A stretch of DNA of 10,008 bases from Flavobacteriales bacterium. Lineage in GTDB: Bacteria; Bacteroidota; Bacteroidia; Flavobacteriales; Flavobacteriaceae. The stretch covers positions 1 to 10,008 of the forward strand of contig JALVKK010000196.1 in NCBI GenBank assembly GCA_027033875.1. Reading direction: 5' to 3'. Each line of letters starts with the position of its first letter. Position 1 is the first letter of the stretch. This document shows, one piece after another, positions 1 through 6,447 of this stretch. The translations under genes and the position numbers were made by a program. Under the pieces are notes generated by a model. The model had not been told where the DNA came from. It worked only from the letters and a program-made list of their open reading frames with translations, and ran no database searches.

Positions 1-156
1 GAAGAGATTGCCGATAAAATTACACCCATTTTTCAATACCACCCATTGAAAATCAATAAGTTAAGACATGTTTTTTTAAAAAGTGCAAAAAACAGGAGAT
101 TATTATCTGCTGAATGGTATTTATTAAGTAAATTTATAAGAATAATTTCATTTTGA
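1..156 (+). CDS. 3' end of an unidentified gene (left-truncated)
   Basis: An open frame runs from the first base to a TGA at 154-156 and gives the last 51 residues of a protein that begins outside the window. The piece is basic and fairly hydrophobic near its end (WYLLSKFIRIISF), without a motif I recognise. It is not obviously a complete domain. It lies on the same strand as maf and ends 53 bases before the preferred maf start, so the two could be cotranscribed. The coding call rests only on the open frame, the strand and the position. I do not assign a function. Confidence 0.5.
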   Translation, partial: EEIADKITPIFQYHPLKINKLRHVFLKSAKNRRLLSAEWYLLSKFIRIISF

Positions 157-209
157 GAGTTCATAAATATTTATTTTATTCATATCTTAGCACAAGAAAA
201 ATAAAGTCT

Positions 210-773
210 ATGAAGTACAAAATATTATTAGGAAGCCGGTCGCCGCGACGAAAAGAATTGTTAAAAAAAATGGATATGGATTTTAAATCCGTAACTATCA
301 AAACCGGCGAATCGTATCCGGACCAATTACCTGCAACAGAAGTTCCCGAATATTTGGCAATTAAGAAATCATTGGCTTACAAAAAACTCAAAAAAGACGA
401 AATGTTAATTACCGCCGACACCATAGTTGTATTCGGTGGCGTGATCCTCGAAAAACCTAAAAACAAAACGGCTGCCGAAAAAATGTTAAAAAAATTATCC
501 GGTAAAAAACACAAAGTTATCACAGGTGTATGTTTGCGTTCCCAAAAAGATATTTTGACTTTTGCCGATGTATCCGAAGTCTATTTTAAAAAATTGAAAA
601 ACAAAGATATCAAATATTATATCGATAAGTACAAACCCTTTGATAAAGCCGGTGCTTACGGCGTTCAAGAGTGGATAGGCTTGATAGGTATCAAAAAAAT
701 CAAAGGTTCTTTTTACAATATTATGGGCTTGCCTACTGCAAAACTTAGAGATTACTTAGAACAATGTAAATAA
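210..773 (+). CDS. maf: Maf-family nucleoside triphosphate pyrophosphatase (dTTP/UTP type)
   Basis: Cytosolic house-cleaning enzyme of the Maf/HAM1-like fold that hydrolyses non-canonical or excess nucleoside triphosphates to the monophosphate and pyrophosphate. The 187-residue length is normal for the family. The substrate loop LGSRSPRRKELL is at residues 7-18, the catalytic Asp is D70 in ITADTIVV, and DKAGAYGVQ is at 145-153, followed by KGSFYNIMGLP. The KAGAYGxQ form is typical of the YhdE branch (dTTP and UTP) rather than the YceF branch (m7GTP); this subfamily call is from family knowledge. I chose ATG 210 because the loop starts a few residues later. An in-frame TTG at 153 would add 19 residues unlike the family and would overlap the upstream stop. 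A weak -7-like box, TATCTTAG at 183-190, has one mismatch. Confidence 0.93.
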   Translation: MKYKILLGSRSPRRKELLKKMDMDFKSVTIKTGESYPDQLPATEVPEYLAIKKSLAYKKLKKDEMLITADTIVVFGGVILEKPKNKTAAEKMLKKLSGKKHKVITGVCLRSQKDILTFADVSEVYFKKLKNKDIKYYIDKYKPFDKAGAYGVQEWIGLIGIKKIKGSFYNIMGLPTAKLRDYLEQCK

Positions 774-817
774 ATTGTAAAATATCATAAATACCTCTTA
801 TTGAGCTGATATTTTCA

Positions 818-825
818 TATTTTTG
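818..825 (+). promoter_or_regulatory. Bacteroidota -7 promoter box upstream of the PiT gene
   Basis: TATTTTTG matches the Bacteroidota consensus TAnnTTTG and ends 24 bases before the transporter ATG. The nearest TTG that could be a -33 element is at 801-803, which leaves a 14-base spacer, shorter than the usual 17-23. The box is therefore plausible but not ideal. If used, transcription would start near 829-832 with a short leader. Confidence 0.4.
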
Positions 826-849
826 AATACGTAAAAAAGAACAATCGCT

Positions 850-3189
850 ATGAGTATTTTTTTAATTTTAGTCAGTATGTTATTGATTTTGGCTGTCATT
901 GATTTGATAGTAGGTGTTAGCAATGACGCCGTAAACTTTTTAAATTCGGCCATAGGTTCAAAGGTTTTTAATTTTAAAACCATTATGATAACCGCCAGTT
1001 TGGGTATCTTTATCGGAGCTGTTTTTTCGAGTGGGATGATGGAAGTGGCACGAAAAGGTATTTTTAATCCCGGTATGTTTGCATTTTATGATATCATGGC
1101 GGTTTTTATTGCGGTTATGTTAGCCGATATTCTCTTACTCGATATTTTTAATACTTTGGGTATGCCGACTTCTACTACGGTTTCTATCGTTTTTGATTTG
1201 CTCGGTGCTGCTGTCGGTGTCGGATTGATCAAAACTTTGCAAAAAGGTGCCGATATCAGTGAAGTGGCTCTTTATATCAATTCGTCCAGTGCATTAAAAA
1301 TTATTTCGGGAATTTTATTATCGGTTGTCATCGCTTTTACTATCGGCGCTTTGGTACAATATGTTTCCCGATTGATTTTTACGTTTCAATTTGACATCAA
1401 CAAAAGATATATTGCGACATCCGTTTTTAGCGGATTGGCAATAGCCGCTATTACATATTTCATCATCTTAAAAGGATTGAAAGGAACGGATTTTTATACC
1501 GATATCAAATCTTATATTCACGATTATACATTATATATTATAACATTTAGTTTGATATTTTGGACTTTGGTTTCATTTGTTTTGATTAAACTGTTCAATA
1601 TCAACGTTTTAAAAATAATTATCTTATTAGGAACCTTTTCATTGGCATTAGCCTTTGCCGGCAACGATTTGGTCAACTTTATCGGGGTACCTATAGCAGG
1701 CTATAATTCCTATGAAGCATGGGTCGCTTCCGGACAACCGGCAACGGAATTTATGATGACGGTTTTGGGCAAAAAAGTACCGACCCCCATAATTTTTCTA
1801 ATCAGTGCCGGTACCATTATGGTTTTAACCCTCTGGTTTTCGAGCAAAGCTCAAAAAGTAGCTAAAACCGCAATTGATTTATCGGCTCAAGGCAGCAAGG
1901 AGGAGCGTTTTCAAGCCAATCCGGTTTCGCGTGCCGTTGTCAAAGCGGCAATGGGTGTCAATAACGGATTATCAACGATTATACCCAACTCAACTCGTAT
2001 GTGGATTGACAGTCGTTTTAGAACACCGGCAATCAAAGTCAAAAAAGATATGCCTGAATTTGATATGATTCGGGCTTCGGTCAATTTGTTGGTAGCAGCT
2101 ATATTGATTTCCATTGCTACCTCTATGCATTTACCCTTATCAACTACTTATGTAACCTTTATGGTTGCTATGGGTGCTTCACTGTCTGACCGTGCATGGG
2201 GACGAGAAAGTGCCGTTTACCGTATAGCCGGTGTTATCAATGTCATCGGCGGATGGTTTATGACCGCATTATCCGCTTTTGTAATTGCTTTTACGATTGC
2301 CGTTTTGATATACAAATTCGGATTTTATTTGGCAATACTATTCTTTGTTGCAGAAGTGTATATGTTGTACAGAAGTCAACGTAAACATAATGAAGAGGTG
2401 GCAGCCGAAAAAGATGAAATATTTGATTTTGAAAGAGAAGGAGATGAATTGGACGAACAAAAATCAACCGAATTGTTGATAACGGAAAGTTTGAAAAATA
2501 TCAATAAAGTCATCGGTTATATCAACAAACTGTATGCCAATACCATAGACGGATTGAATACCTATGATTTGGATTTGTTGAAAAAAAATGATAAAAGTGT
2601 CAAAAAACTATATAAACAAGGTAATAAATTACGCGACAAATTATACTATATCATAAAAAACAACAATGACAAAGATATAGTTATCAGCAATAATTACATC
2701 AAATTGTTAGACAAAATTCAAGATTTGATTCAATCTATGCATTTTATCAGCAAAACAGCCAAAGAATATGTCGATAATACGCATAGTGAAATGAACACGG
2801 AACAAAAGCAAGATTTGGAACAAATCAGAAACATTATGGTCAATTTGATGAATGATATGCAAAAAGCATTGATCAATAGAGATTTTTATCAATTGCGTCA
2901 ATTATACAAAACGACCAATTTGGATATAACACTTGAACAATTAATTAACCGTCAAGTATTGCGGATACAAAAAGATGAAAGTTCCTTAAAAAATGCCAAT
3001 TTGTATATTTCTATTTTGTTGGAAACCAAAGATATAGAAGAATCGTTGAACAAACTCTTGCGCGTTATTTTTAAAGCGACTAAAAATATGCCTGAAAGTA
3101 TCATAAAAGCAGAAATAGAAGAAACAAGCATAACAGAAGTTAACCAAGCGACTACGGAATCTGAAATATCAAATAATGAGGAAAAATAA
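850..3189 (+). CDS. PiT-family inorganic phosphate transporter with a cytoplasmic helical tail
   Basis: Inner-membrane, ion-coupled phosphate carrier of the PiT family (PF01384), 779 residues. The inverted-repeat architecture is visible: the first signature GVSNDAVNFLNSAIGSKV at 22-39 and the second FAGNDLVNFIGVPIAGY from 269, each with the conserved Asn-Asp pair. Each half also has a Pro-x-Ser-Thr-Thr loop, MPTSTT at 105-110 and LPLSTT at 428-433. Hydrophobic segments continue to about residue 507. The remaining 270 or so residues are soluble, charged and predicted helical, and resemble PhoU/DUF47-type bundles. Classical PiT proteins are about 400-550 residues and often have a separate DUF47 partner, so the tail may be a fused regulatory partner; that is inference. 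No DUF47 gene is adjacent. The gene probably has its own promoter (box at 818-825). The next gene on this strand follows after 101 bases. Confidence 0.92.
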   Translation: MSIFLILVSMLLILAVIDLIVGVSNDAVNFLNSAIGSKVFNFKTIMITASLGIFIGAVFSSGMMEVARKGIFNPGMFAFYDIMAVFIAVMLADILLLDIFNTLGMPTSTTVSIVFDLLGAAVGVGLIKTLQKGADISEVALYINSSSALKIISGILLSVVIAFTIGALVQYVSRLIFTFQFDINKRYIATSVFSGLAIAAITYFIILKGLKGTDFYTDIKSYIHDYTLYIITFSLIFWTLVSFVLIKLFNINVLKIIILLGTFSLALAFAGNDLVNFIGVPIAGYNSYEAWVASGQPATEFMMTVLGKKVPTPIIFLISAGTIMVLTLWFSSKAQKVAKTAIDLSAQGSKEERFQANPVSRAVVKAAMGVNNGLSTIIPNSTRMWIDSRFRTPAIKVKKDMPEFDMIRASVNLLVAAILISIATSMHLPLSTTYVTFMVAMGASLSDRAWGRESAVYRIAGVINVIGGWFMTALSAFVIAFTIAVLIYKFGFYLAILFFVAEVYMLYRSQRKHNEEVAAEKDEIFDFEREGDELDEQKSTELLITESLKNINKVIGYINKLYANTIDGLNTYDLDLLKKNDKSVKKLYKQGNKLRDKLYYIIKNNNDKDIVISNNYIKLLDKIQDLIQSMHFISKTAKEYVDNTHSEMNTEQKQDLEQIRNIMVNLMNDMQKALINRDFYQLRQLYKTTNLDITLEQLINRQVLRIQKDESSLKNANLYISILLETKDIEESLNKLLRVIFKATKNMPESIIKAEIEETSITEVNQATTESEISNNEEK

Positions 3190-3194
3190 TTAAG

Positions 3195-3206
3195 AAAACC
3201 GGTTTT
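3195..3206. repeat. 12-base perfect palindrome after the PiT gene
   Basis: AAAACCGGTTTT is a perfect palindrome starting six bases after the transporter stop codon. It has no loop of its own. The flanking AAGAAAA (3192-3198) can pair with TTTTCTT (3215-3221) to give a weak, imperfect terminator-like fold. It may be a 3'-end signal or a chance palindrome. Confidence 0.3.
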
Positions 3207-3290
3207 GCCCTGATTTTTCTTGACTTCTTGTGGCAAGTTCTGTTTCAAAACAAAACAATTTGTAGTCGCAATATTCAATTTGACAAAAAA

Positions 3291-3500
3291 ATGAATGATT
3301 TGTTTGAATATTTTAAACATGATGATAAATTTGCGGACATAAACGATTATGATGAAAAACTTTTGGATACATACAATCGTGAGTTGATCAATAAAATACA
3401 AAAAGGCGTTTCAGGTTGGGAAGATCAGGTACCTGAAGATATCGCAAATAGGATAAAACAACATAAATTATTCGGTTTCAACCGTTTAAAACAATTGTAA
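3291..3500 (+). CDS. Small acidic protein of unknown function coupled to yjbQ
   Basis: A 69-residue soluble protein with no signal peptide, membrane segment or cysteine. It has an acidic front half (LFEYFKHDDKFADINDYDEK, residues 4-23) and a basic C-terminus ending in HKLFGFNRLKQL. The middle contains WEDQVPEDIANRIKQ, which looks like a short helical module. I do not recognise the family. I prefer ATG 3291; an in-frame TTG at 3228 would add 21 residues that look like translated intergenic DNA. Its stop ends one base before the yjbQ ATG, so translational coupling is likely. The upstream sequence TCAATTTG at 3275-3282 is one base off the -7 consensus, but it sits almost on the ATG, so readthrough from the transporter gene is also possible. 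Confidence 0.7.
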   Translation: MNDLFEYFKHDDKFADINDYDEKLLDTYNRELINKIQKGVSGWEDQVPEDIANRIKQHKLFGFNRLKQL

Positions 3501-3501
3501 T

Positions 3502-3912
3502 ATGACGCAAAAAAAAATAGTATTACCGGTATTTTCACGTGGTTACCATTTGATAACCGATATAATTGAAAATGAAGTAGGAGAGAGCTTACCTCAGACA
3601 GGCTTACTGCATTTATTTATCCAGCATACATCGGCGAGTATTATGATCAATGAAAATTTTGATCCGACCGTCAGACAAGATTTGGAATCGGCATTTAACG
3701 ATATTGTCAAAGAAGATATGCCTTATTATCAACATACTATCGAAGGAAGTGACGATATGCCGGCTCATATCAAGTCGGCTATGATTGGAACCGATATTAC
3801 GATTCCCGTTACCGACGGAAAATTGAATTTGGGACAATGGCAAGGTATATTTTTATGCGAGTTTAGAAACAATGCCGGACAACGTAAAATTATAGCGACT
3901 ATATTGGATTAA
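3502..3912 (+). CDS. yjbQ: YjbQ-family protein (UPF0047, putative secondary thiamine-phosphate synthase)
   Basis: Small cytosolic protein of family PF01894, 136 residues, which is normal for the family. Conserved blocks are GLLHLFIQHTSAS at 34-46, NENFDPTVRQDL at 50-61, HTIEGSDDMPAHIK at 78-91 and NLGQWQGIF at 109-117. These include the conserved histidines and the Asp-Asp pair. Family members have been reported to give weak thiamine-phosphate synthase activity, which is the source of the database name; the physiological role is unsettled. No thiamine gene is nearby, so the context does not support a thiamine role. It begins one base after the 69-residue protein, with which it very likely forms an operon. 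Its TAA stop overlaps the stop of the convergent XRE gene. Confidence 0.9.
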   Translation: MTQKKIVLPVFSRGYHLITDIIENEVGESLPQTGLLHLFIQHTSASIMINENFDPTVRQDLESAFNDIVKEDMPYYQHTIEGSDDMPAHIKSAMIGTDITIPVTDGKLNLGQWQGIFLCEFRNNAGQRKIIATILD

Positions 3913-4319
3913 GATTTTTTTAGAATTTTAAAACTATCATCTTTAAAAATCATAATTATATTTTTCACTTGATTCAAATCCGAACTTGTTTCACTTACCG
4001 ATTTTTCTTTAGGTGAAATTATTGTGGTTTTCGGCTCAATACTATTTTTTGTCTCATTTTCAAGTTTCGTGAGATTGTCATATTCGGGATTCTGTCCCGA
4101 TTTTTTTAAAATATCGCCGTCTCCGGAAACAAACCAGTTGAGATTAATTTCGGGAAAAGCCGCCACAAGTTTGGATAAAAATTGAAAAGACGGTTTATTA
4201 CGTCCTGAGAGTAGGTGAGAGACACTACTTTTTTGTATTCCCAATTTATCTGCAAATTCCCCGGCTGTTAAATGATAATAGTTCAGAAGATAGTTGATTC
4301 GTTCAGATACTTTAATCAT
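3909..4319 (-). CDS. XRE-family helix-turn-helix regulator (Bacteroidota type)
   Basis: A 136-residue DNA-binding protein. Residues 5-60 are a lambda-repressor-like HTH, with the recognition region around EFADKLGIQKSSVSHLLSGR (21-40) followed by KPSFQFLSKLVAAFPEINLNWFVSGDGDIL. A polar Ser/Thr/Asn/Glu-rich linker covers about 70-114. The C-terminus, VKNIIMIFKDDSFKIL, resembles the short IVxFYxDxTF-like strand that ends many Bacteroidota XRE regulators and may be a dimerisation piece; that is a family impression. The start ATG is fixed by the HTH and by a good promoter just upstream (4350-4379). Palindromes at 4324-4335 and 4374-4383 suggest it represses itself. Its targets are unknown. Confidence 0.88.
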   Translation of the reverse strand: MIKVSERINYLLNYYHLTAGEFADKLGIQKSSVSHLLSGRNKPSFQFLSKLVAAFPEINLNWFVSGDGDILKKSGQNPEYDNLTKLENETKNSIEPKTTIISPKEKSVSETSSDLNQVKNIIMIFKDDSFKILKKS

Positions 4320-4323
4320 AACA

Positions 4324-4335
4324 TTACAATTGTAA
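4324..4335. promoter_or_regulatory. Candidate operator O1 between the XRE promoter and its ATG
   Basis: TTACAATTGTAA is a perfect 12-base palindrome four bases upstream of the XRE start codon. It lies about 10-20 bases downstream of the predicted transcription start, where a bound repressor would block transcription. It shares the TACA-N2-TGTA core with the site at 4374-4383. The binding protein is inferred to be the XRE product itself, though a CopY/BlaI-type repressor (whose operators have the same core) is an alternative. Confidence 0.5.
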
Positions 4336-4349
4336 ACAAAATTTTAATA

Positions 4350-4379
4350 CAAATATACAACAAATCTGAGATTTACAAA
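4350..4379 (-). promoter_or_regulatory. Promoter of the XRE regulator gene
   Basis: On the minus strand a TTTG at 4379-4376 is followed by an 18-base spacer and TATATTTG at 4357-4350. This matches the Bacteroidota pattern TTG-N17-23-TAnnTTTG in both boxes and in spacing, the only fully matching promoter in the window. The predicted start is near 4344, giving a leader of about 25 bases. Confidence 0.65.
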
Positions 4380-4383
4380 TGTA
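4374..4383. promoter_or_regulatory. Candidate operator O2 overlapping the XRE -33 element
   Basis: TACAAATGTA (TACATTTGTA on the minus strand) contains the TTTG that serves as the -33 element of the XRE promoter. Its centre is 49 bases from that of the 4324-4335 palindrome. A related imperfect copy, TACAATTACA, lies at 4399-4408 with its second half-site in direct rather than inverted orientation. Confidence 0.45.
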
Positions 4384-4699
4384 TTTTCTTGTTTTTTATA
4401 CAATTACAAATAAAAAAGCAAAATAAAATTCGATAAAAGACTTTATTAAAACCTGTTAAAGCGGTGATTTTTAGCCGTTTAACAGATAGCTATAAGATAA
4501 AATTATAACAGAAACTTATTTTAGTACGATAAGGCAGGTTGAAAGTTTTAAACAAGTTATATCTGTAGTAAAGGCAGTGTGATTTCTGAAATGATGTTTC
4601 AAATGCAAATGCCGGTGCGAATATTCATATTAATATGTGATAAAAAGGGGAAAAAATTGAAAAAAAACAAAAAAATTATAATTATTTAAGAATATTTTA
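4384..4699. other. Upstream intergenic DNA between the XRE promoter and the lrp promoter
   Basis: About 300 bases without a credible gene. It contains the hairpin at 4453-4485, a perfect palindrome CATATTAATATG at 4626-4637, and a second palindrome AATTATAATT at 4674-4683 just upstream of the lrp -7 box. The sequence AAGGCAG also occurs twice within about 40 bases (near 4530 and 4570). The only short ATG frame (4591-4689) looks like translated A/T-rich DNA. Confidence 0.5.
4453..4485. repeat. Bulged hairpin in the XRE-lrp intergenic region
   Basis: CTGTTAAAGCGG (4453-4464) pairs with CCGTTTAACAG (4475-4485): eleven base pairs with one bulged G at 4461 and a ten-base loop. No T-run follows on the plus strand, so it is a poor intrinsic terminator in that direction. 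On the minus strand it is followed by short A/T-rich DNA, also without a good T-tract. It may be an operator, a processing site, or part of an unannotated transcript. Confidence 0.5.
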
Positions 4700-4707
4700 T
4701 ATATTTG
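4700..4707 (+). promoter_or_regulatory. Bacteroidota -7 promoter box of the lrp gene
   Basis: TATATTTG, followed by CA, fits TAnnTTTG exactly. No TTG lies at the expected -33 distance; that position holds the palindrome AATTATAATT (4674-4683), as expected for an activator-dependent or weak promoter. The predicted transcription start is near 4712, giving a leader of about 38 bases. Confidence 0.55.
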
Positions 4708-4749
4708 CACTCTAAAAACAACGAACAATCAACAATAAAAAAAACTACA

Positions 4750-5232
4750 ATGGGAAAAATACATTTAGATGATGTAGATTTGCAGATCTTAGATATGCTT
4801 ATCGACAATGCCAGAACACCCTTTACGGAAATTGCTAAAAAATTATTAATTTCTGCCGGAACAGTTCATGTCAGAGTAAGAAAAATGGAAGAAGCCGGTA
4901 TAATAAAAGGATCTACTTTAATTTTGGATTACGATAAGTTAGGTTATTCTTTTATTGCCTATATCGGTATATACCTTTCTAAAACATCTCAAACCAGATT
5001 TGTTTTGAACAGATTAGAAGATATTCCTTATGTTTCGGTAGCGCATATCACAACAGGAAAATTTAATATTTTCTGTAAAATCAGAGCTAAAAATACGCAA
5101 CATGCCAAAGAAATCATTTTTAAAATTGATGATATTGAAGGTATTATCAGAACCGAAACAATGATTTCGTTGGAAGAAAGCATCAATGATAAAAAACGTT
5201 TAATGCATACGATTTTTAAAGAAATGGTGTAA
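4750..5232 (+). CDS. Lrp/AsnC-family transcriptional regulator
   Basis: A 160-residue feast/famine regulator, the usual size. The N-terminal winged HTH covers about residues 6-60, opening with the family pattern LDDVDLQILDMLIDNARTPF and with ISAGTVHVRVRKMEEAGIIKG as the recognition region. The C-terminal RAM ligand-binding domain runs from about 68 to 143, with TGKFNIFCKI at 102-111. Such proteins usually form octamers that bind an amino acid; the ligand here cannot be read from sequence. ATG 4750 is chosen because the in-frame TTG at 4705 lies inside the -7 box. The nearest metabolic genes are aroB, proline dehydrogenase and ptb-buk. In other bacteria Lrp relatives often control proline catabolism, so proline dehydrogenase is a reasonable but unproven target. 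Confidence 0.93.
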   Translation: MGKIHLDDVDLQILDMLIDNARTPFTEIAKKLLISAGTVHVRVRKMEEAGIIKGSTLILDYDKLGYSFIAYIGIYLSKTSQTRFVLNRLEDIPYVSVAHITTGKFNIFCKIRAKNTQHAKEIIFKIDDIEGIIRTETMISLEESINDKKRLMHTIFKEMV

Positions 5233-5255
5233 TTTAATCAATCAGTTTTTTTGTG

Positions 5256-5287
5256 AAATCCGGTTTATTAGTAAGCCGGATTTTTTT
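5256..5287 (+). terminator. Intrinsic terminator of the lrp gene
   Basis: A 12-base-pair stem (5256-5267 with 5272-5283, one G-T pair) has a TTAG loop and a CCGG core and runs into a T-tract at 5281-5287. It begins 23 bases after the lrp stop codon. On the minus strand no T-run follows, so it acts mainly rightward. Confidence 0.85.
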
Positions 5288-5311
5288 ATTGAAAAAAAAG
5301 TTTTTCAATAA
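5286..5311 (-). terminator. AT-rich inverted repeat downstream of aroB (possible terminator)
   Basis: An 11-base-pair stem, TTATTGAAAAA (5286-5296) with TTTTTCAATAA (5301-5311), closes a four-base loop between the aroB stop and the lrp terminator. It is GC-poor and has no T-run after it on the minus strand, so it is a weak candidate for ending aroB transcripts. Confidence 0.4.
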
Positions 5312-5321
5312 GGAAATCATA

Positions 5322-6362
5322 TCAGGATTGATAGTATTCAAAGGCTTCGTAAAGGATTTTATTTGAAGGCAGTTCCATATTATAATCGGCTGCACCTATT
5401 TTGTTTAACAGAACATATTTTACGATACCTTTTTCATTCTTTTTATCGAAACGCATGAGGTCGATAATTTTATCTATATCATTGACGCTTAGTTTTATAA
5501 CAGGGTATATTGAATTGATTGTTTTCTTGATTTCATGCAAATCGTCGTCAGGCAATCCATTGATTTTATTTGAGAGATAGGCTTCAATAATCATTCCGGC
5601 TGCAACGGCTTTTCCGTGAGAAAGCGCTATATTTTTTTGATAATTCAAATAACTTTCCAAAGCGTGTCCTACTGTATGTCCATAGTTTAATAATTTTCGT
5701 ATTCCATTTTCAAGCGGGTCGTTTGTGATGATATTATCTTTTATTCTCACGGAAGTTTTAATCAAACCGGTCAATTTGGTTTTATCCGGATTATTATGAT
5801 ATTCAAATAGATCATTCCAATATTGTTTGTCAGCTATCAAACCGTGTTTGAGCATTTCGGCAAAACCGGAATCAAACTCGTTTTGAGGAAGGGTATTTAA
5901 AAACGGGGTATATATCCAAACAAATTCCGGTTGAACAATCGTGCCGATTTGGTTTTTGACGTGCATAAAATTGATACCGTTTTTTCCACCTATAGACGCA
6001 TCTACCATACCGAGAAGAGTAGTAGGTACATGAATAAACTTGACACCACGTTTGAATGTAGCAGCTGCAAATCCACCCAAATCCGTTACCACGCCACCGC
6101 CGAGATTGATAATTAAGGATTTTCGGTCTGCATTAACCGACATTAATTCATTCCAAACTTTTTTTAGAGTACTTACATTTTTATTAACATCTCCGTTTTT
6201 AAAGTTTACATTTGTAAACTCAAAATCGAAGGTTTTTTGAAAAAGATTTAAACAAAGACGACGAGTGCTATCATCTGTTATTACAATAATTTTGGACGGC
6301 TTATGATGAATAACATATTCATTTAAGGCTTCAATCCCTGCATGTTCAAAATAATATGGCAT
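5322..6362 (-). CDS. aroB: 3-dehydroquinate synthase
   Basis: Second enzyme of the shikimate pathway: converts DAHP to 3-dehydroquinate in the cytosol using NAD+ and a divalent metal. The protein has 346 residues, normal length. The glycine-rich NAD-binding loop LGGGVVTDLGGFAA is at 87-100 and VDASIGGKNGIN at 120-131. Metal ligands are expected at E169 (FAEMLKHG), H229 in LNYGHTVGHALE, and H249 in LSHGKAVAAGM; all are present, so the enzyme should be active. Lys/Arg residues of the substrate pocket (KRGVKF, RKLLNYGH) are also present. It stands alone between lrp and proline dehydrogenase and is divergent from the latter. The best upstream box, TATTTTTA at 6389-6382, misses the -7 consensus at its last base. 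The coding region contains an 18-base palindrome at 6203-6220. Confidence 0.96.
   Translation of the reverse strand: MPYYFEHAGIEALNEYVIHHKPSKIIVITDDSTRRLCLNLFQKTFDFEFTNVNFKNGDVNKNVSTLKKVWNELMSVNADRKSLIINLGGGVVTDLGGFAAATFKRGVKFIHVPTTLLGMVDASIGGKNGINFMHVKNQIGTIVQPEFVWIYTPFLNTLPQNEFDSGFAEMLKHGLIADKQYWNDLFEYHNNPDKTKLTGLIKTSVRIKDNIITNDPLENGIRKLLNYGHTVGHALESYLNYQKNIALSHGKAVAAGMIIEAYLSNKINGLPDDDLHEIKKTINSIYPVIKLSVNDIDKIIDLMRFDKKNEKGIVKYVLLNKIGAADYNMELPSNKILYEAFEYYQS
6203..6220. repeat. 18-base palindrome inside aroB
   Basis: AGTTTACATTTGTAAACT has two perfect 8-base arms around a central TT and contains the TACA-N2-TGTA core. It encodes Phe-Thr-Asn-Val-Asn near residue 50 of AroB and lies about 230 bases upstream of the proline dehydrogenase ATG. 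It may be a regulator site or chance. Confidence 0.4.
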
Positions 6363-6424
6363 TTGTTCTGAAATTTGAGGCTAAAAATACTAATATTTAT
6401 CATATTATTTTGAATAAAACTTAT

Positions 6425-6432
6425 TATTTTTG
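6425..6432 (+). promoter_or_regulatory. Bacteroidota -7 promoter box of proline dehydrogenase
   Basis: TATTTTTG matches TAnnTTTG and ends 15 bases before the ATG at 6448. The upstream TTTG at 6409-6412 leaves only a 12-base spacer, too short for a standard -33, so the promoter may need an activator. Confidence 0.5.
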
Positions 6433-6447
6433 ACCAAAACGAAAATA

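Noticed and set aside
2952..3401. 149-codon open frame on the minus strand
   Set aside because: It is antisense to the 3' end of the transporter gene and the start of the small-protein gene, both of which have better support; its product has no recognisable motif.
3909..4319. XRE gene considered as a toxin-antitoxin antitoxin or phage repressor
   Set aside because: No toxin-sized partner gene is adjacent on its strand and no phage or integrase gene is in the window.
4320..4420. TACA-rich stretch considered as a CRISPR-like or tandem repeat array
   Set aside because: The units are short, irregularly spaced and of mixed orientation; they are better explained as operator half-sites around a promoter.
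4591..4689. Short ATG frame of 32 codons upstream of lrp
   Set aside because: The product is a run of Lys and Ile from A/T-rich DNA, and the frame lies in an obvious regulatory region just before the lrp -7 box.
5931..6240. Two plus-strand frames of 61-66 codons
   Set aside because: Both are antisense to aroB across its NAD-binding region.
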